Shown: piece by piece, positions 1-6,607 of the stretch | How positions within the stretch are numbered: position 1 is the first letter of the stretch | How the letters are laid out: every line of letters starts with the position of its first letter | Source of the DNA: 2-02-FULL-43-11-A sp964477065 | Lineage (GTDB): Bacteria; Patescibacteriota; Microgenomatia; UBA1406; HO2-37-13b | DNA length: 16,044 nt | Direction: 5' to 3' | Assembly: GCA_964477065.1 (NCBI GenBank) | Contig: CAYZCU010000023.1 | Span: forward strand, 1 to 16,044 | Program-made: the position numbers and the translations under genes | Notes under the pieces: generated by a model | What the model was told of the DNA's origin: nothing | The model's database searches: none | The model's input: only the letters and a program-made list of their open reading frames with translations

Positions 1-48
1 ATAGTTTTGGAATGGCTTTTTTGCAACAAAGGTTATTCCGTGAGCATA

Positions 49-54
49 TATACT
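49..54 (+). promoter_or_regulatory. -10 box, leaderless promoter of the alpha/beta hydrolase gene
   Basis: TATACT lies so that the usual 12-nt offset from its first base puts transcription start at 61, exactly on the ATG. No convincing -35 is seen at a 16-18 nt spacing; TTGCAA at 21-26 is 22 nt away. This supports the ATG at 61 over the upstream TTG at 7, which would lie before the promoter. Confidence 0.55.
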
Positions 55-60
55 TTACAC

Positions 61-1077
61 ATGCCAAAACGATTCATCACCATCCTCCTAGCCGTCGCAT
101 CTGCAGGGTTACTCTTTGGCGCCATTTCTTATGTTCACCAATCATCCCCTCAACCCGCCCCCGACAAACCAGCTCCCGCAAAGCCTCTCGACAAGTATTC
201 CATCCCAGCTTTGCAAAAGCCGACATTTCAGCCGAGTGATGTGACGATTGGCAAACCACTTGAGCTTGGAGTAGCCTCGAAGACGTATCAATTTTTCTAT
301 TCAGATAGCTTTGCCCCTAACAAGCGGATATCAGGAACGATCATGCTTCCGCCCCAACCAGGGCGCTATCCTGTGATCCTGATGCTTCGCGGGTGGGCCG
401 ATGAAAATGTGTATTATCCAGGCTATGGCACAAAAAATGCAGCATCGTACTTTGCGCAGAAAGGTTTTATTACGATTGCGCCGGATTTTCTTGGCTATGG
501 TGATTCAGATGCCTACAGTGAAGATTTTGCGGAGGCGCGGTTTCAGATGTATACGTCGGCTCTGACGCTGTTGGCAAGTCTCGAACGATTTGGGCCGGTA
601 CTGCAGGAGAAAGGGTTGTCGTATTCCTTGGAAACCTCACGAATTGGAATGTGGGGGCATAGTAATGGTGGCCAGATTGCGCTGACAGTGCTTGCGGTGA
701 CGCGCCGATCTATTCCAACGGTGTTGTGGGCTCCTGTGACACTTCCGCTTCCTGACAATATTCTTCACTATGCGTCGGATCAGCCAGATGGGGGACAACT
801 TATCAAGTCAATTGTTGACGAGTTTAGAGCGCAGTATGATGTGCGAAAGTATTCGATGACGAATTACGTTGATGATATCGTCGCGCCGGTGCAGATTCAT
901 CAAGGTGGCGCTGACGATGCGGTTCCGCAGGCGTGGAATGACGATTTCGTGACGCAGTTGCACGCGAAAGGTAAGGATGTCACGTACTACGTCTATCCCC
1001 AGGCGGATCATAACATGCGGCCGGATTGGGGCACGGTGATAGCCCGAGACGTTGCCTGGCTCCAGGCGCAGAGATAA
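61..1077 (+). CDS. Membrane-anchored alpha/beta hydrolase (dienelactone hydrolase / S9-peptidase-like)
   Basis: A 338-aa protein that probably hydrolyses an ester or peptide bond outside the cytoplasmic membrane. Residues 4-24 form one hydrophobic segment after MPKR (signal anchor), followed by a Pro/Ala-rich linker to about residue 45. The hydrolase fold follows: an LRGWADE stretch after the first core strand fits the oxyanion region, the nucleophile elbow is GHSNGG with Ser201, the acid is Asp285 or Asp286 in GGADDAVP, and His317 in ADHNM completes the triad. All three catalytic elements are in the expected order and spacing, so the enzyme looks intact. The frame is open back to a TTG at 7, but the -10 box at 49-54 and the hydrophobic N-terminus favour ATG 61. 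The substrate cannot be told from sequence. The next gene is also an envelope protein but has its own promoter. Confidence 0.85.
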   Translation: MPKRFITILLAVASAGLLFGAISYVHQSSPQPAPDKPAPAKPLDKYSIPALQKPTFQPSDVTIGKPLELGVASKTYQFFYSDSFAPNKRISGTIMLPPQPGRYPVILMLRGWADENVYYPGYGTKNAASYFAQKGFITIAPDFLGYGDSDAYSEDFAEARFQMYTSALTLLASLERFGPVLQEKGLSYSLETSRIGMWGHSNGGQIALTVLAVTRRSIPTVLWAPVTLPLPDNILHYASDQPDGGQLIKSIVDEFRAQYDVRKYSMTNYVDDIVAPVQIHQGGADDAVPQAWNDDFVTQLHAKGKDVTYYVYPQADHNMRPDWGTVIARDVAWLQAQR

Positions 1078-1129
1078 CGACGACCGTCCTTGCCAAAGTC
1101 CGTCAGCACTTTTCGTCCCACCCGATCGC

Positions 1130-1158
1130 TTGATTATTTACCAATGACTGTGTACACT
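1130..1158 (+). promoter_or_regulatory. Promoter of the bactofilin-like membrane gene
   Basis: TTGATT (1130-1135), a 17-nt spacer and TACACT (1153-1158) make a good vegetative promoter. Predicted transcription start is near 1165, giving a leader of about 3 nt before the ATG at 1168. It lies in the 90-bp gap after the hydrolase gene, in which I see no intrinsic terminator. Confidence 0.65.
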
Positions 1159-1167
1159 TTTTTCAAC

Positions 1168-2331
1168 ATGAAGAGAAGGTCTTTAGCCGTACTGATGATC
1201 CTCGCTTTGGTTGTGTTTTCGCACCCTGTCAATGCGCAAGAGGCTCTGAGCAATGACGGTCTTGGACAACGACCGTCATCCCCGACCACCTCGACCGCTT
1301 CGACCATCCCGACCTATCGAACCACCTCTCTCCTCGCCACAGAAACCACCCCGGGGGATCTCTACATCGCCGGGGAAACGGTGACCATCGCAGGCACGGT
1401 CAATGGTGACCTGTACGTAGCCGGAGGCCAAGTCGACTTGACAGGTACGGTGACAGGGGACGTGATCGTAGCAGGCGGTCAGCTTAACCTCAGCGGAACA
1501 ATTGGTGGTAACCTGCGAGGCGTTGGGGGGCAAGCTTTCGTCTCAAGCGCTATTGCCAAAAACATGAGCCTTGTCGCAGGAACGCTTAACGTGGACAGCT
1601 CAACCCAATTGACAGGAAATATGACAGCGGCCGGTGGCACGGTGCGACTCGACAGCCCACTGGCAGGAAGTGCGACGCTTCTGGCGGGGACACTCGATGT
1701 TCGTAAGCCAATCCAAGGCAACCTCACGTATGCAACTGATCCAAAAAGTACGAAAGTAGATGAATCACTCATCACGGGTACAGTCACGCGCCATGAGTTT
1801 CAACAACCAGACATAGCTATGCGAAAGCCTGATCCTCGTGCGAAGCATGTCTTTATGACCCTTTTGGGGCTTGTCCATCTGATTTCTCAGCTTGTCGTCG
1901 GGCTCTTGCTGATCTATCTCCTCCCGAAATTTATGCTCAAGAGTGCGGATACATTCGGCACACAAACGCTGAAGTCAATCGGCGTTGGTGTTATTACCAT
2001 GATTGTTCTTCCCTTTGTAGCAATCTTCCTGTTCTTTACGCTGATCGGCATCCCACTTGGAATCATCACCTTCATCGGCTATGCAGGGCTCTTGTATGTC
2101 GGGCAATTTGTCGCGCACTATGCAGTTGGTCGATATGTGACGAATAAACTTGGGAAGAAATGGCAAGAAAGTGCTGTCTATGTCACTGGGCTTTTGACAT
2201 TGACACTAATTGGTCTCATCCCAATCATTGGCTGGCTTGCGTGCATGCTCGCGCATGTTGCAGGGGTTGGTGCGCTCGCGATGACGAAGAAGGAAATGAT
2301 CGTGATGCTTCGAGAAAAGAAAATGATCTGA
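1168..2331 (+). CDS. Secreted bactofilin-like repeat protein with multi-pass membrane tail
   Basis: A 387-aa envelope protein of unknown exact role. It starts with a signal peptide (MKRRSLAVLMILALVVFSHPVNA, likely cleaved after VNA). Residues about 60-190 carry short repeats such as GTVNGDLYVAGG and GTVTGDVIVAGG, the pattern of right-handed beta-helix polymer-forming (bactofilin-like) domains. After a polar linker, residues about 230-375 hold four to five hydrophobic membrane segments, two of them with GIPLG-type turns, and the protein ends in a basic tail (TKKEMIVMLREKKMI). The start is set by the promoter at 1130-1158; the frame is open 78 nt further upstream but that stretch lies before the predicted transcription start. 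Bactofilins are usually cytoplasmic, so a signal peptide plus membrane tail suggests an extracytoplasmic scaffold. Convergent with efp, 24 bp apart. Confidence 0.75.
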   Translation: MKRRSLAVLMILALVVFSHPVNAQEALSNDGLGQRPSSPTTSTASTIPTYRTTSLLATETTPGDLYIAGETVTIAGTVNGDLYVAGGQVDLTGTVTGDVIVAGGQLNLSGTIGGNLRGVGGQAFVSSAIAKNMSLVAGTLNVDSSTQLTGNMTAAGGTVRLDSPLAGSATLLAGTLDVRKPIQGNLTYATDPKSTKVDESLITGTVTRHEFQQPDIAMRKPDPRAKHVFMTLLGLVHLISQLVVGLLLIYLLPKFMLKSADTFGTQTLKSIGVGVITMIVLPFVAIFLFFTLIGIPLGIITFIGYAGLLYVGQFVAHYAVGRYVTNKLGKKWQESAVYVTGLLTLTLIGLIPIIGWLACMLAHVAGVGALAMTKKEMIVMLREKKMI

Positions 2332-2355
2332 CCTCACCAAGTACGTACAACGAAG

Positions 2356-2916
2356 CTACGCTCGCTCAACATACTCACCCGTCTCAGGATTCACAGCAAT
2401 CATCTCACCTTGCTTGATGAAGAGAGGGACCATGACGGTTGCTCCTGTTTCGAGAGTGACTTGCTTCTTTGCACCTTGTGCGGTATCCCCTCGAACAGCA
2501 TCTGGAGCTTCCTTGACTTGTAGTCGAACCTTCGCAGGTGGGACGACAGCAAGTGGTTTTTCATCGTGAAGCGCAACATACATCGTCTGACCTTCCTTCA
2601 AATACTTGCCAAGATCACCAATTGCCTCAGAAGGCACTTCAAATTGTTCATACGTCTGATCATTCATAAACGTATACATTTTTCCATCATTGTAGAGGTA
2701 TTGCATGAGGATAGATTCAACCTGCACCTGCTCAAACATGGTGTCTGGCTTCGCGGTCACCTCGAGGGTATTGCCTGTGGTGACAGACTTTATCTTGATG
2801 CGATAATTTGCAGAACCGCGTCCAACATGGCTATGTTCAACCTTGACGATTTGCCAAATTCCTCCTGCGTGAGAGAGAAAATGTCCTTTTTTAAGTGAGC
2901 TGGTAAGCGCTTTCAT
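2356..2916 (-). CDS. efp: Translation elongation factor P
   Basis: A 186-aa EF-P, the usual family length. EF-P enters the ribosomal E site and relieves stalling at consecutive prolines. All three domains are recognisable: an N-terminal KOW-like barrel (residues 1-63), a middle domain with QYLYNDGKMYTFMNDQTYEQFEV, and a C-terminal OB domain with the family signature VPLFIKQGEMIAVNPETGEYVERA. The domain I loop tip, where many EF-Ps carry a modifiable Lys in PGKGQ, reads HVGRGSA here, so Arg33 takes that place. The frame continues upstream to 2964 (16 extra residues), but the perfect -10 at 2924-2932 gives transcription start at 2917, one base before ATG 2916, which settles the start. The neighbouring surface protease is rich in Pro-containing repeats, a plausible client, but that is inference. 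Confidence 0.93.
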   Translation of the reverse strand: MKALTSSLKKGHFLSHAGGIWQIVKVEHSHVGRGSANYRIKIKSVTTGNTLEVTAKPDTMFEQVQVESILMQYLYNDGKMYTFMNDQTYEQFEVPSEAIGDLGKYLKEGQTMYVALHDEKPLAVVPPAKVRLQVKEAPDAVRGDTAQGAKKQVTLETGATVMVPLFIKQGEMIAVNPETGEYVERA

Positions 2917-2923
2917 GGGGATA

Positions 2924-2932
2924 ATTATATCA
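2924..2932 (-). promoter_or_regulatory. Extended -10 promoter of efp
   Basis: Read on the minus strand this is TGATATAAT, a perfect extended -10 (TGnTATAAT). Predicted transcription start is 2917, giving a 1-nt leader before ATG 2916. No -35 is visible (CCTAAC at the expected place), as is usual for extended -10 promoters. Confidence 0.75.
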
Positions 2933-2936
2933 TACG

Positions 2937-2949
2937 AACCCCGGGGGTT
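2937..2949. promoter_or_regulatory. 13-bp perfect palindrome in the efp promoter
   Basis: AACCCCGGGGGTT is a perfect inverted repeat around one central G. It lies between the efp extended -10 and its -35 position, on the side facing the divergent protease gene. It could be an operator, but no regulator binding such a site is recognisable in the window. Confidence 0.3.
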
Positions 2950-3016
2950 AGGGAGAAGGTTCAAGCAGGCTAAATCGAAATTTTGTTTTAGCTCGGGGGG
3001 AGTATATGCAAAATTA

Positions 3017-3045
3017 TTGCAAACATCGACGAATTTATGTAAACT
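3017..3045 (+). promoter_or_regulatory. Promoter of the surface metalloprotease gene
   Basis: TTGCAA (3017-3022), a 17-nt spacer and TAAACT (3040-3045). Predicted transcription start is near 3052, about 4 nt before ATG 3056. An imperfect inverted repeat GCTAAA / TTTAGC (2969-2974 and 2987-2992) lies just upstream. Confidence 0.6.
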
Positions 3046-3055
3046 GCAAGTACCT

Positions 3056-5698
3056 ATGAAAAACCTACGTCAGCGAGGGGAACTCGCACTGACACTTTCA
3101 CTTCTTGGTATCTTCATCTCCCTTGTCGGCATTGGACTGGGCACACGAATGTCGCAAAATGTCCAGCAATCCAGCTCCCAAGCGCAGACAGGCTCCTATC
3201 CGTATCGAAGTGTCCTTGAGGTTCGAGACGAAAACAACCAGGTGATCAAATGGATGCCTGGTCTCATCTGGGCGACAACGTACGAAGAAAAAATCGCTGG
3301 CAAAAACAATGGGGACATCAAAGACAAAGATGGAAACGCTATCCTTGTTTGGGATACAAAAGACGTTGACCCATTGCTCCAAGGGACAAAAGCTCAGATC
3401 AGCATCGGTCTCCCAGCTGGATATCGAGTCGTCAGTTCGTTTTGTACGAGTATTCCAACCTCTATTTGTGACAATATGAAGGTTGAGCCTGATGGCCTCA
3501 CATATTCGCGCATCAGTATTGAAAAAAATGGGTATATCCAATATGGCATACGCATCGCAAGTGGCACAGCGCCAACGCCAACCGCCCAGCCAACTGCCCA
3601 GCCGACAGCCCAACCCACAACGGTCCCAACTGCGCTACCAACCTTTTCTCCAACAGGCCCAATTGTCACTATTACGAGAAATCCAACCCAGCCAATCACC
3701 CCGACGCCAACGCCAACTATCACTCCAACCCCGACGAAGACGCCTCCATTGTGTCCGCTTAAGACAGATCGATGTGCACCTCGTAATGTGGAGGTTGATG
3801 TGTCAGATGATTCTGTCGAAGTCTCATGGGACAAGCCATCAGACTATGATTCGACGTGCGGTGGAAAGACTGACAATACAACCTACTGGATAGATATCGA
3901 GCATGCAGGTACGGATGCATATATTGCCTGTACTGGTGAATCAACAGATGAAAAAGACACGTGTAAGCTTGGGAAGGAAGTTTTCGCAAACAGAATCCTG
4001 AATCAGAATTCATCAGAATTTAAGAATAAAAAATGGATTGATGGTCAGGACTACACAGCAAAAGTCTACCTGTTCAATCCAAAATATCAATGTGTCAGCC
4101 CAGCCGATAGCGAAACTTTTACGTATAAGCCTGTCCCAGATGCCTTCTGTAAAGCCCCAGGCCAAGACTGCACAGTGCCCGATTATCCTAACAGGTGCAC
4201 TGCATCAAATGGGAAACCAGGGCTACAAATCTGTCACAAAGTCGGAACATGCACAGAGGTTGGAGATGAATCCAAATGTTCGTGGGATGAAGCTAAAGGT
4301 TCATCGTGCACCAAATGTGAATCAACAGGACCAGATGATTCATGTAAATATCTCGGAGGCAATCCAAATGCCACAGAAAGAATCGTGTTTTTGCCAGTTG
4401 GGTTCGGAAGTATCGAGGAGTTTGAACAGGTGGCAACTCCACTTATAAATGTCATTGATAAGACTAATTTAACTAAATATAAAGATCGATTTAACTACAG
4501 TATATATACGCATATCGGTGGTGAGGGGACATATGGCTGTAAGCAAGGTGGAACTAATGATGAGTCGTGTGATGTCGATAGCAAGGAAGCCAAACAAAAT
4601 GCGTTTACTTGTAATGGCAATATTCAAGTGATTGTTGAGCCAGCGTCATGGAATGTTTATGGTGGCTATTCCCAAAGTGGGAGAGGTGTAAATTTAAATG
4701 TTAGTAGTATTCAAGAACCTCGCAATACATTTATTCATGAATTAGGCCATGCTATTTTCAAGTTTACTGATGAATATACATATGATGAGCGATTGAGAGA
4801 TATAACTCGGGATGAACTTAACAACTACAGAAAATCTATAAATTGCTCAGAATTAAATAATGGTGCTTGTAAATGGGGAGGACGTGGTGAATGTATTTCA
4901 GGCTGTGCAATTGTTGCTAAAAATTTATATAGGCCATCAGCTAACAGCATTATGAATTTTGATTTTGACAATAAAAAAGATGGTAATCTCTTCAACCTCG
5001 TCTCTATGGATGCCATTGACGCCTACTTCTCACAGCGATTTGCTTTCCAAGCAGATATCTCTGTAGAGTCTGAATACAAAAATGCAATCGTACTGCACCT
5101 TTCTCAGCCACGAGAAGGTCAACTGACGCTTCAATCTGTTGAAACGCAACAGATTTATCCTGATGATACGATGCGTGATATGTCACAAATTACGGACAAG
5201 TATTACACAATAACAATGAAAGATGCGCAAGGAATGAATCTTTGGCAAACACAGATTTCAGTATACACAGACACAACGCATGATGACAAAGGACCCGAAC
5301 TCACCTCTGACTTCTATGAATACTTGCCGTACTTCAAAACAGCATCAAGCATTCTCATCACTGATGCGCAAAATAAGCCTGTTCTCACGGTCAATCTCAA
5401 AGAGCAAAACATCGCTCCGCCTGTTCCAGCTGGTAATCTTTGTGGAAATGCAGTCTGTGATGCTGGGAATGGGGAAACAGCCAACAGCTGTCGTGCGGAT
5501 TGTGGCACTCAGCTTATCAAGAGTGAGCTTGAGCGATCTGATCTTGATCGCAACAAGCAAGTAAACGGGGTTGATCTATCCATGCTGATTGATGAGGCAG
5601 TTTACAGCAAGACAGATGGGGGAGATGTGGATGGCGATGGAAAAACAAATGCACTTGACTATAGTATCTTGCTGAAGTGGCTCGGTGCGGATTACTAA
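3056..5698 (+). CDS. Modular surface zinc metalloprotease (M64-like) with FN3-like and dockerin-like domains
   Basis: An 880-aa predicted extracellular protein. In order: one hydrophobic signal anchor (residues about 10-30); an N-terminal globular part to about 165; a Pro/Thr-rich linker (about 170-231) containing TAQP repeats and TPTPTPT runs; an FN3-like beta domain (about 236-358); a Cys-rich stretch (to about 445); and a protease core with HELGHAIFKFTDEY, where His561, Glu562 and His565 form the HExxH zinc site and the following TDEY matches the M64 (IgA protease-like) pattern. After a beta-rich region come a Cys motif CGNAVCDAGNGE...C..DC (796-816) and a C-terminal dockerin-like pair of Ca-binding repeats (about 829-877, with DLDRNKQVN and DVDGDGKTN). 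The start is set by the promoter at 3017-3045; the frame is open to 2915. DNA for the core (about 4440-4990) is much more AT-rich than the flanks. The substrate is unknown; a role at the surface of a partner cell is inference. Confidence 0.8.
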   Translation: MKNLRQRGELALTLSLLGIFISLVGIGLGTRMSQNVQQSSSQAQTGSYPYRSVLEVRDENNQVIKWMPGLIWATTYEEKIAGKNNGDIKDKDGNAILVWDTKDVDPLLQGTKAQISIGLPAGYRVVSSFCTSIPTSICDNMKVEPDGLTYSRISIEKNGYIQYGIRIASGTAPTPTAQPTAQPTAQPTTVPTALPTFSPTGPIVTITRNPTQPITPTPTPTITPTPTKTPPLCPLKTDRCAPRNVEVDVSDDSVEVSWDKPSDYDSTCGGKTDNTTYWIDIEHAGTDAYIACTGESTDEKDTCKLGKEVFANRILNQNSSEFKNKKWIDGQDYTAKVYLFNPKYQCVSPADSETFTYKPVPDAFCKAPGQDCTVPDYPNRCTASNGKPGLQICHKVGTCTEVGDESKCSWDEAKGSSCTKCESTGPDDSCKYLGGNPNATERIVFLPVGFGSIEEFEQVATPLINVIDKTNLTKYKDRFNYSIYTHIGGEGTYGCKQGGTNDESCDVDSKEAKQNAFTCNGNIQVIVEPASWNVYGGYSQSGRGVNLNVSSIQEPRNTFIHELGHAIFKFTDEYTYDERLRDITRDELNNYRKSINCSELNNGACKWGGRGECISGCAIVAKNLYRPSANSIMNFDFDNKKDGNLFNLVSMDAIDAYFSQRFAFQADISVESEYKNAIVLHLSQPREGQLTLQSVETQQIYPDDTMRDMSQITDKYYTITMKDAQGMNLWQTQISVYTDTTHDDKGPELTSDFYEYLPYFKTASSILITDAQNKPVLTVNLKEQNIAPPVPAGNLCGNAVCDAGNGETANSCRADCGTQLIKSELERSDLDRNKQVNGVDLSMLIDEAVYSKTDGGDVDGDGKTNALDYSILLKWLGADY

Positions 5699-6601
5699 CT
5701 ACTTCCACTCGCGATCAAATTCCTCAAGCAATTCCTTTTGCTTTCGGCTCAACTTAGCAGGATAGGTTACATTAAACGCCACATACAAATCCCCATGCTG
5801 ATTGTGATTGGGGACTTTGATGCCTTTGCCTTGCAGACGGAGCATACTGCCGTGCTGAGTACCGGGTTTAACCTTAATTTTGACTGATTTGCGGTCAAGG
5901 GTGGGGACATCAATCTGAGATCCGAGGATAGATTGCGTAAAGGGCACATCCACGCGAACGATGACATTCTGACCTTCACGCTGGAATTGAGATGAATTAT
6001 GCACTCGCACGATGAGGTTGAAATCTCCATAGCGTATGGTTGTCCCATCATCGACGCCTGCAGGGATTTTGACCGTTTGGTCTTTGCCATCCATAGAAAC
6101 CTTTTTCTCAACGCCATCGACCGCCTCGAAAAAGTCGATGCTGATCTGGTACGTCGGTTTCTGCGCTTGGCGACCTGCCTGCCCAAACCCACCGCCGAAA
6201 AATTGCTCAAAGATATCAAAGGGATCAACTCCCTCAAATCCCGCCCCAGCACCACCAGATGAGTAGGACCACGTAAACGGCCCTTGTTGAGCTCCACCCG
6301 CGCCTCCAGGCCAGCCTCCAGCGCCTCCGGGCCAGCCACCAGCGCCACCTGCGCCTCCAAATCCGCCCTTTCCGCCAGTGCGAACATACGCCTCGTGACC
6401 TATCTGGTCATACATCTGCCGTTTTTCATCGTTGGAAAGAACTTCGTAGGCGTAGTTGATCTCTTTGAATTTTTTCTCAGCCCCAGCATCTTTGTTTTTA
6501 TCTGGGTGCCATTTGAGGGCGAGTTTGCGATAGGCCGACTTGATGTCGGCCTGTTTCGCAGATTTTCCTACGCCCAGAATGTCATAAAAGGACTCAGCCA
6601 T
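5699..6601 (-). CDS. dnaJ: J-domain co-chaperone DnaJ, zinc-finger-less (type B)
   Basis: A 300-aa Hsp40 that stimulates DnaK ATPase and delivers substrates. Residues 4-70 are a J domain with HPD at 32-34. A Gly-rich linker with duplicated GGAGGWPGG units (about 76-120) and a G/F stretch follow. Residues about 148-295 are the two C-terminal beta substrate-binding domains (VKIPAGVDDGTTIRYGD, PGTQHGSMLRLQGKGI, HGDLYVAFNV). The four CxxCxGxG repeats of classical DnaJ are absent, so the protein has CbpA-like architecture, yet it occupies the dnaJ place as last gene of the hrcA operon. It starts 6 nt after the dnaK stop; a weak GAGGG lies 13 nt before the ATG. Its stop directly abuts the stop of the convergent protease gene. 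Confidence 0.93.
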   Translation of the reverse strand: MAESFYDILGVGKSAKQADIKSAYRKLALKWHPDKNKDAGAEKKFKEINYAYEVLSNDEKRQMYDQIGHEAYVRTGGKGGFGGAGGAGGWPGGAGGWPGGAGGAQQGPFTWSYSSGGAGAGFEGVDPFDIFEQFFGGGFGQAGRQAQKPTYQISIDFFEAVDGVEKKVSMDGKDQTVKIPAGVDDGTTIRYGDFNLIVRVHNSSQFQREGQNVIVRVDVPFTQSILGSQIDVPTLDRKSVKIKVKPGTQHGSMLRLQGKGIKVPNHNQHGDLYVAFNVTYPAKLSRKQKELLEEFDREWK

Positions 6602-6607
6602 ATGAGA

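Noticed and set aside
7..60. Upstream TTG start extending the hydrolase by 18 residues
   Set aside because: The extension lies before the predicted transcription start at 61 and would put polar residues in front of the signal anchor.
2332..2355. GTACGTAC palindrome (2341-2348) between convergent genes as a terminator
   Set aside because: An 8-bp self-complementary site with no loop and no T-run cannot act as a standard terminator.
2915..3055. In-frame N-terminal extension of the metalloprotease from 2915
   Set aside because: It would span the efp promoter and its own -35/-10, and the residues (Cys- and Arg-rich) are unlike the protein; ATG 3056 begins a normal signal anchor.
5767..6387. Minus-strand open frame of 206 codons overlapping dnaJ in another frame
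   Set aside because: It is a shadow of dnaJ, caused by the GC-rich Gly linker; the dnaJ frame has all conserved motifs.
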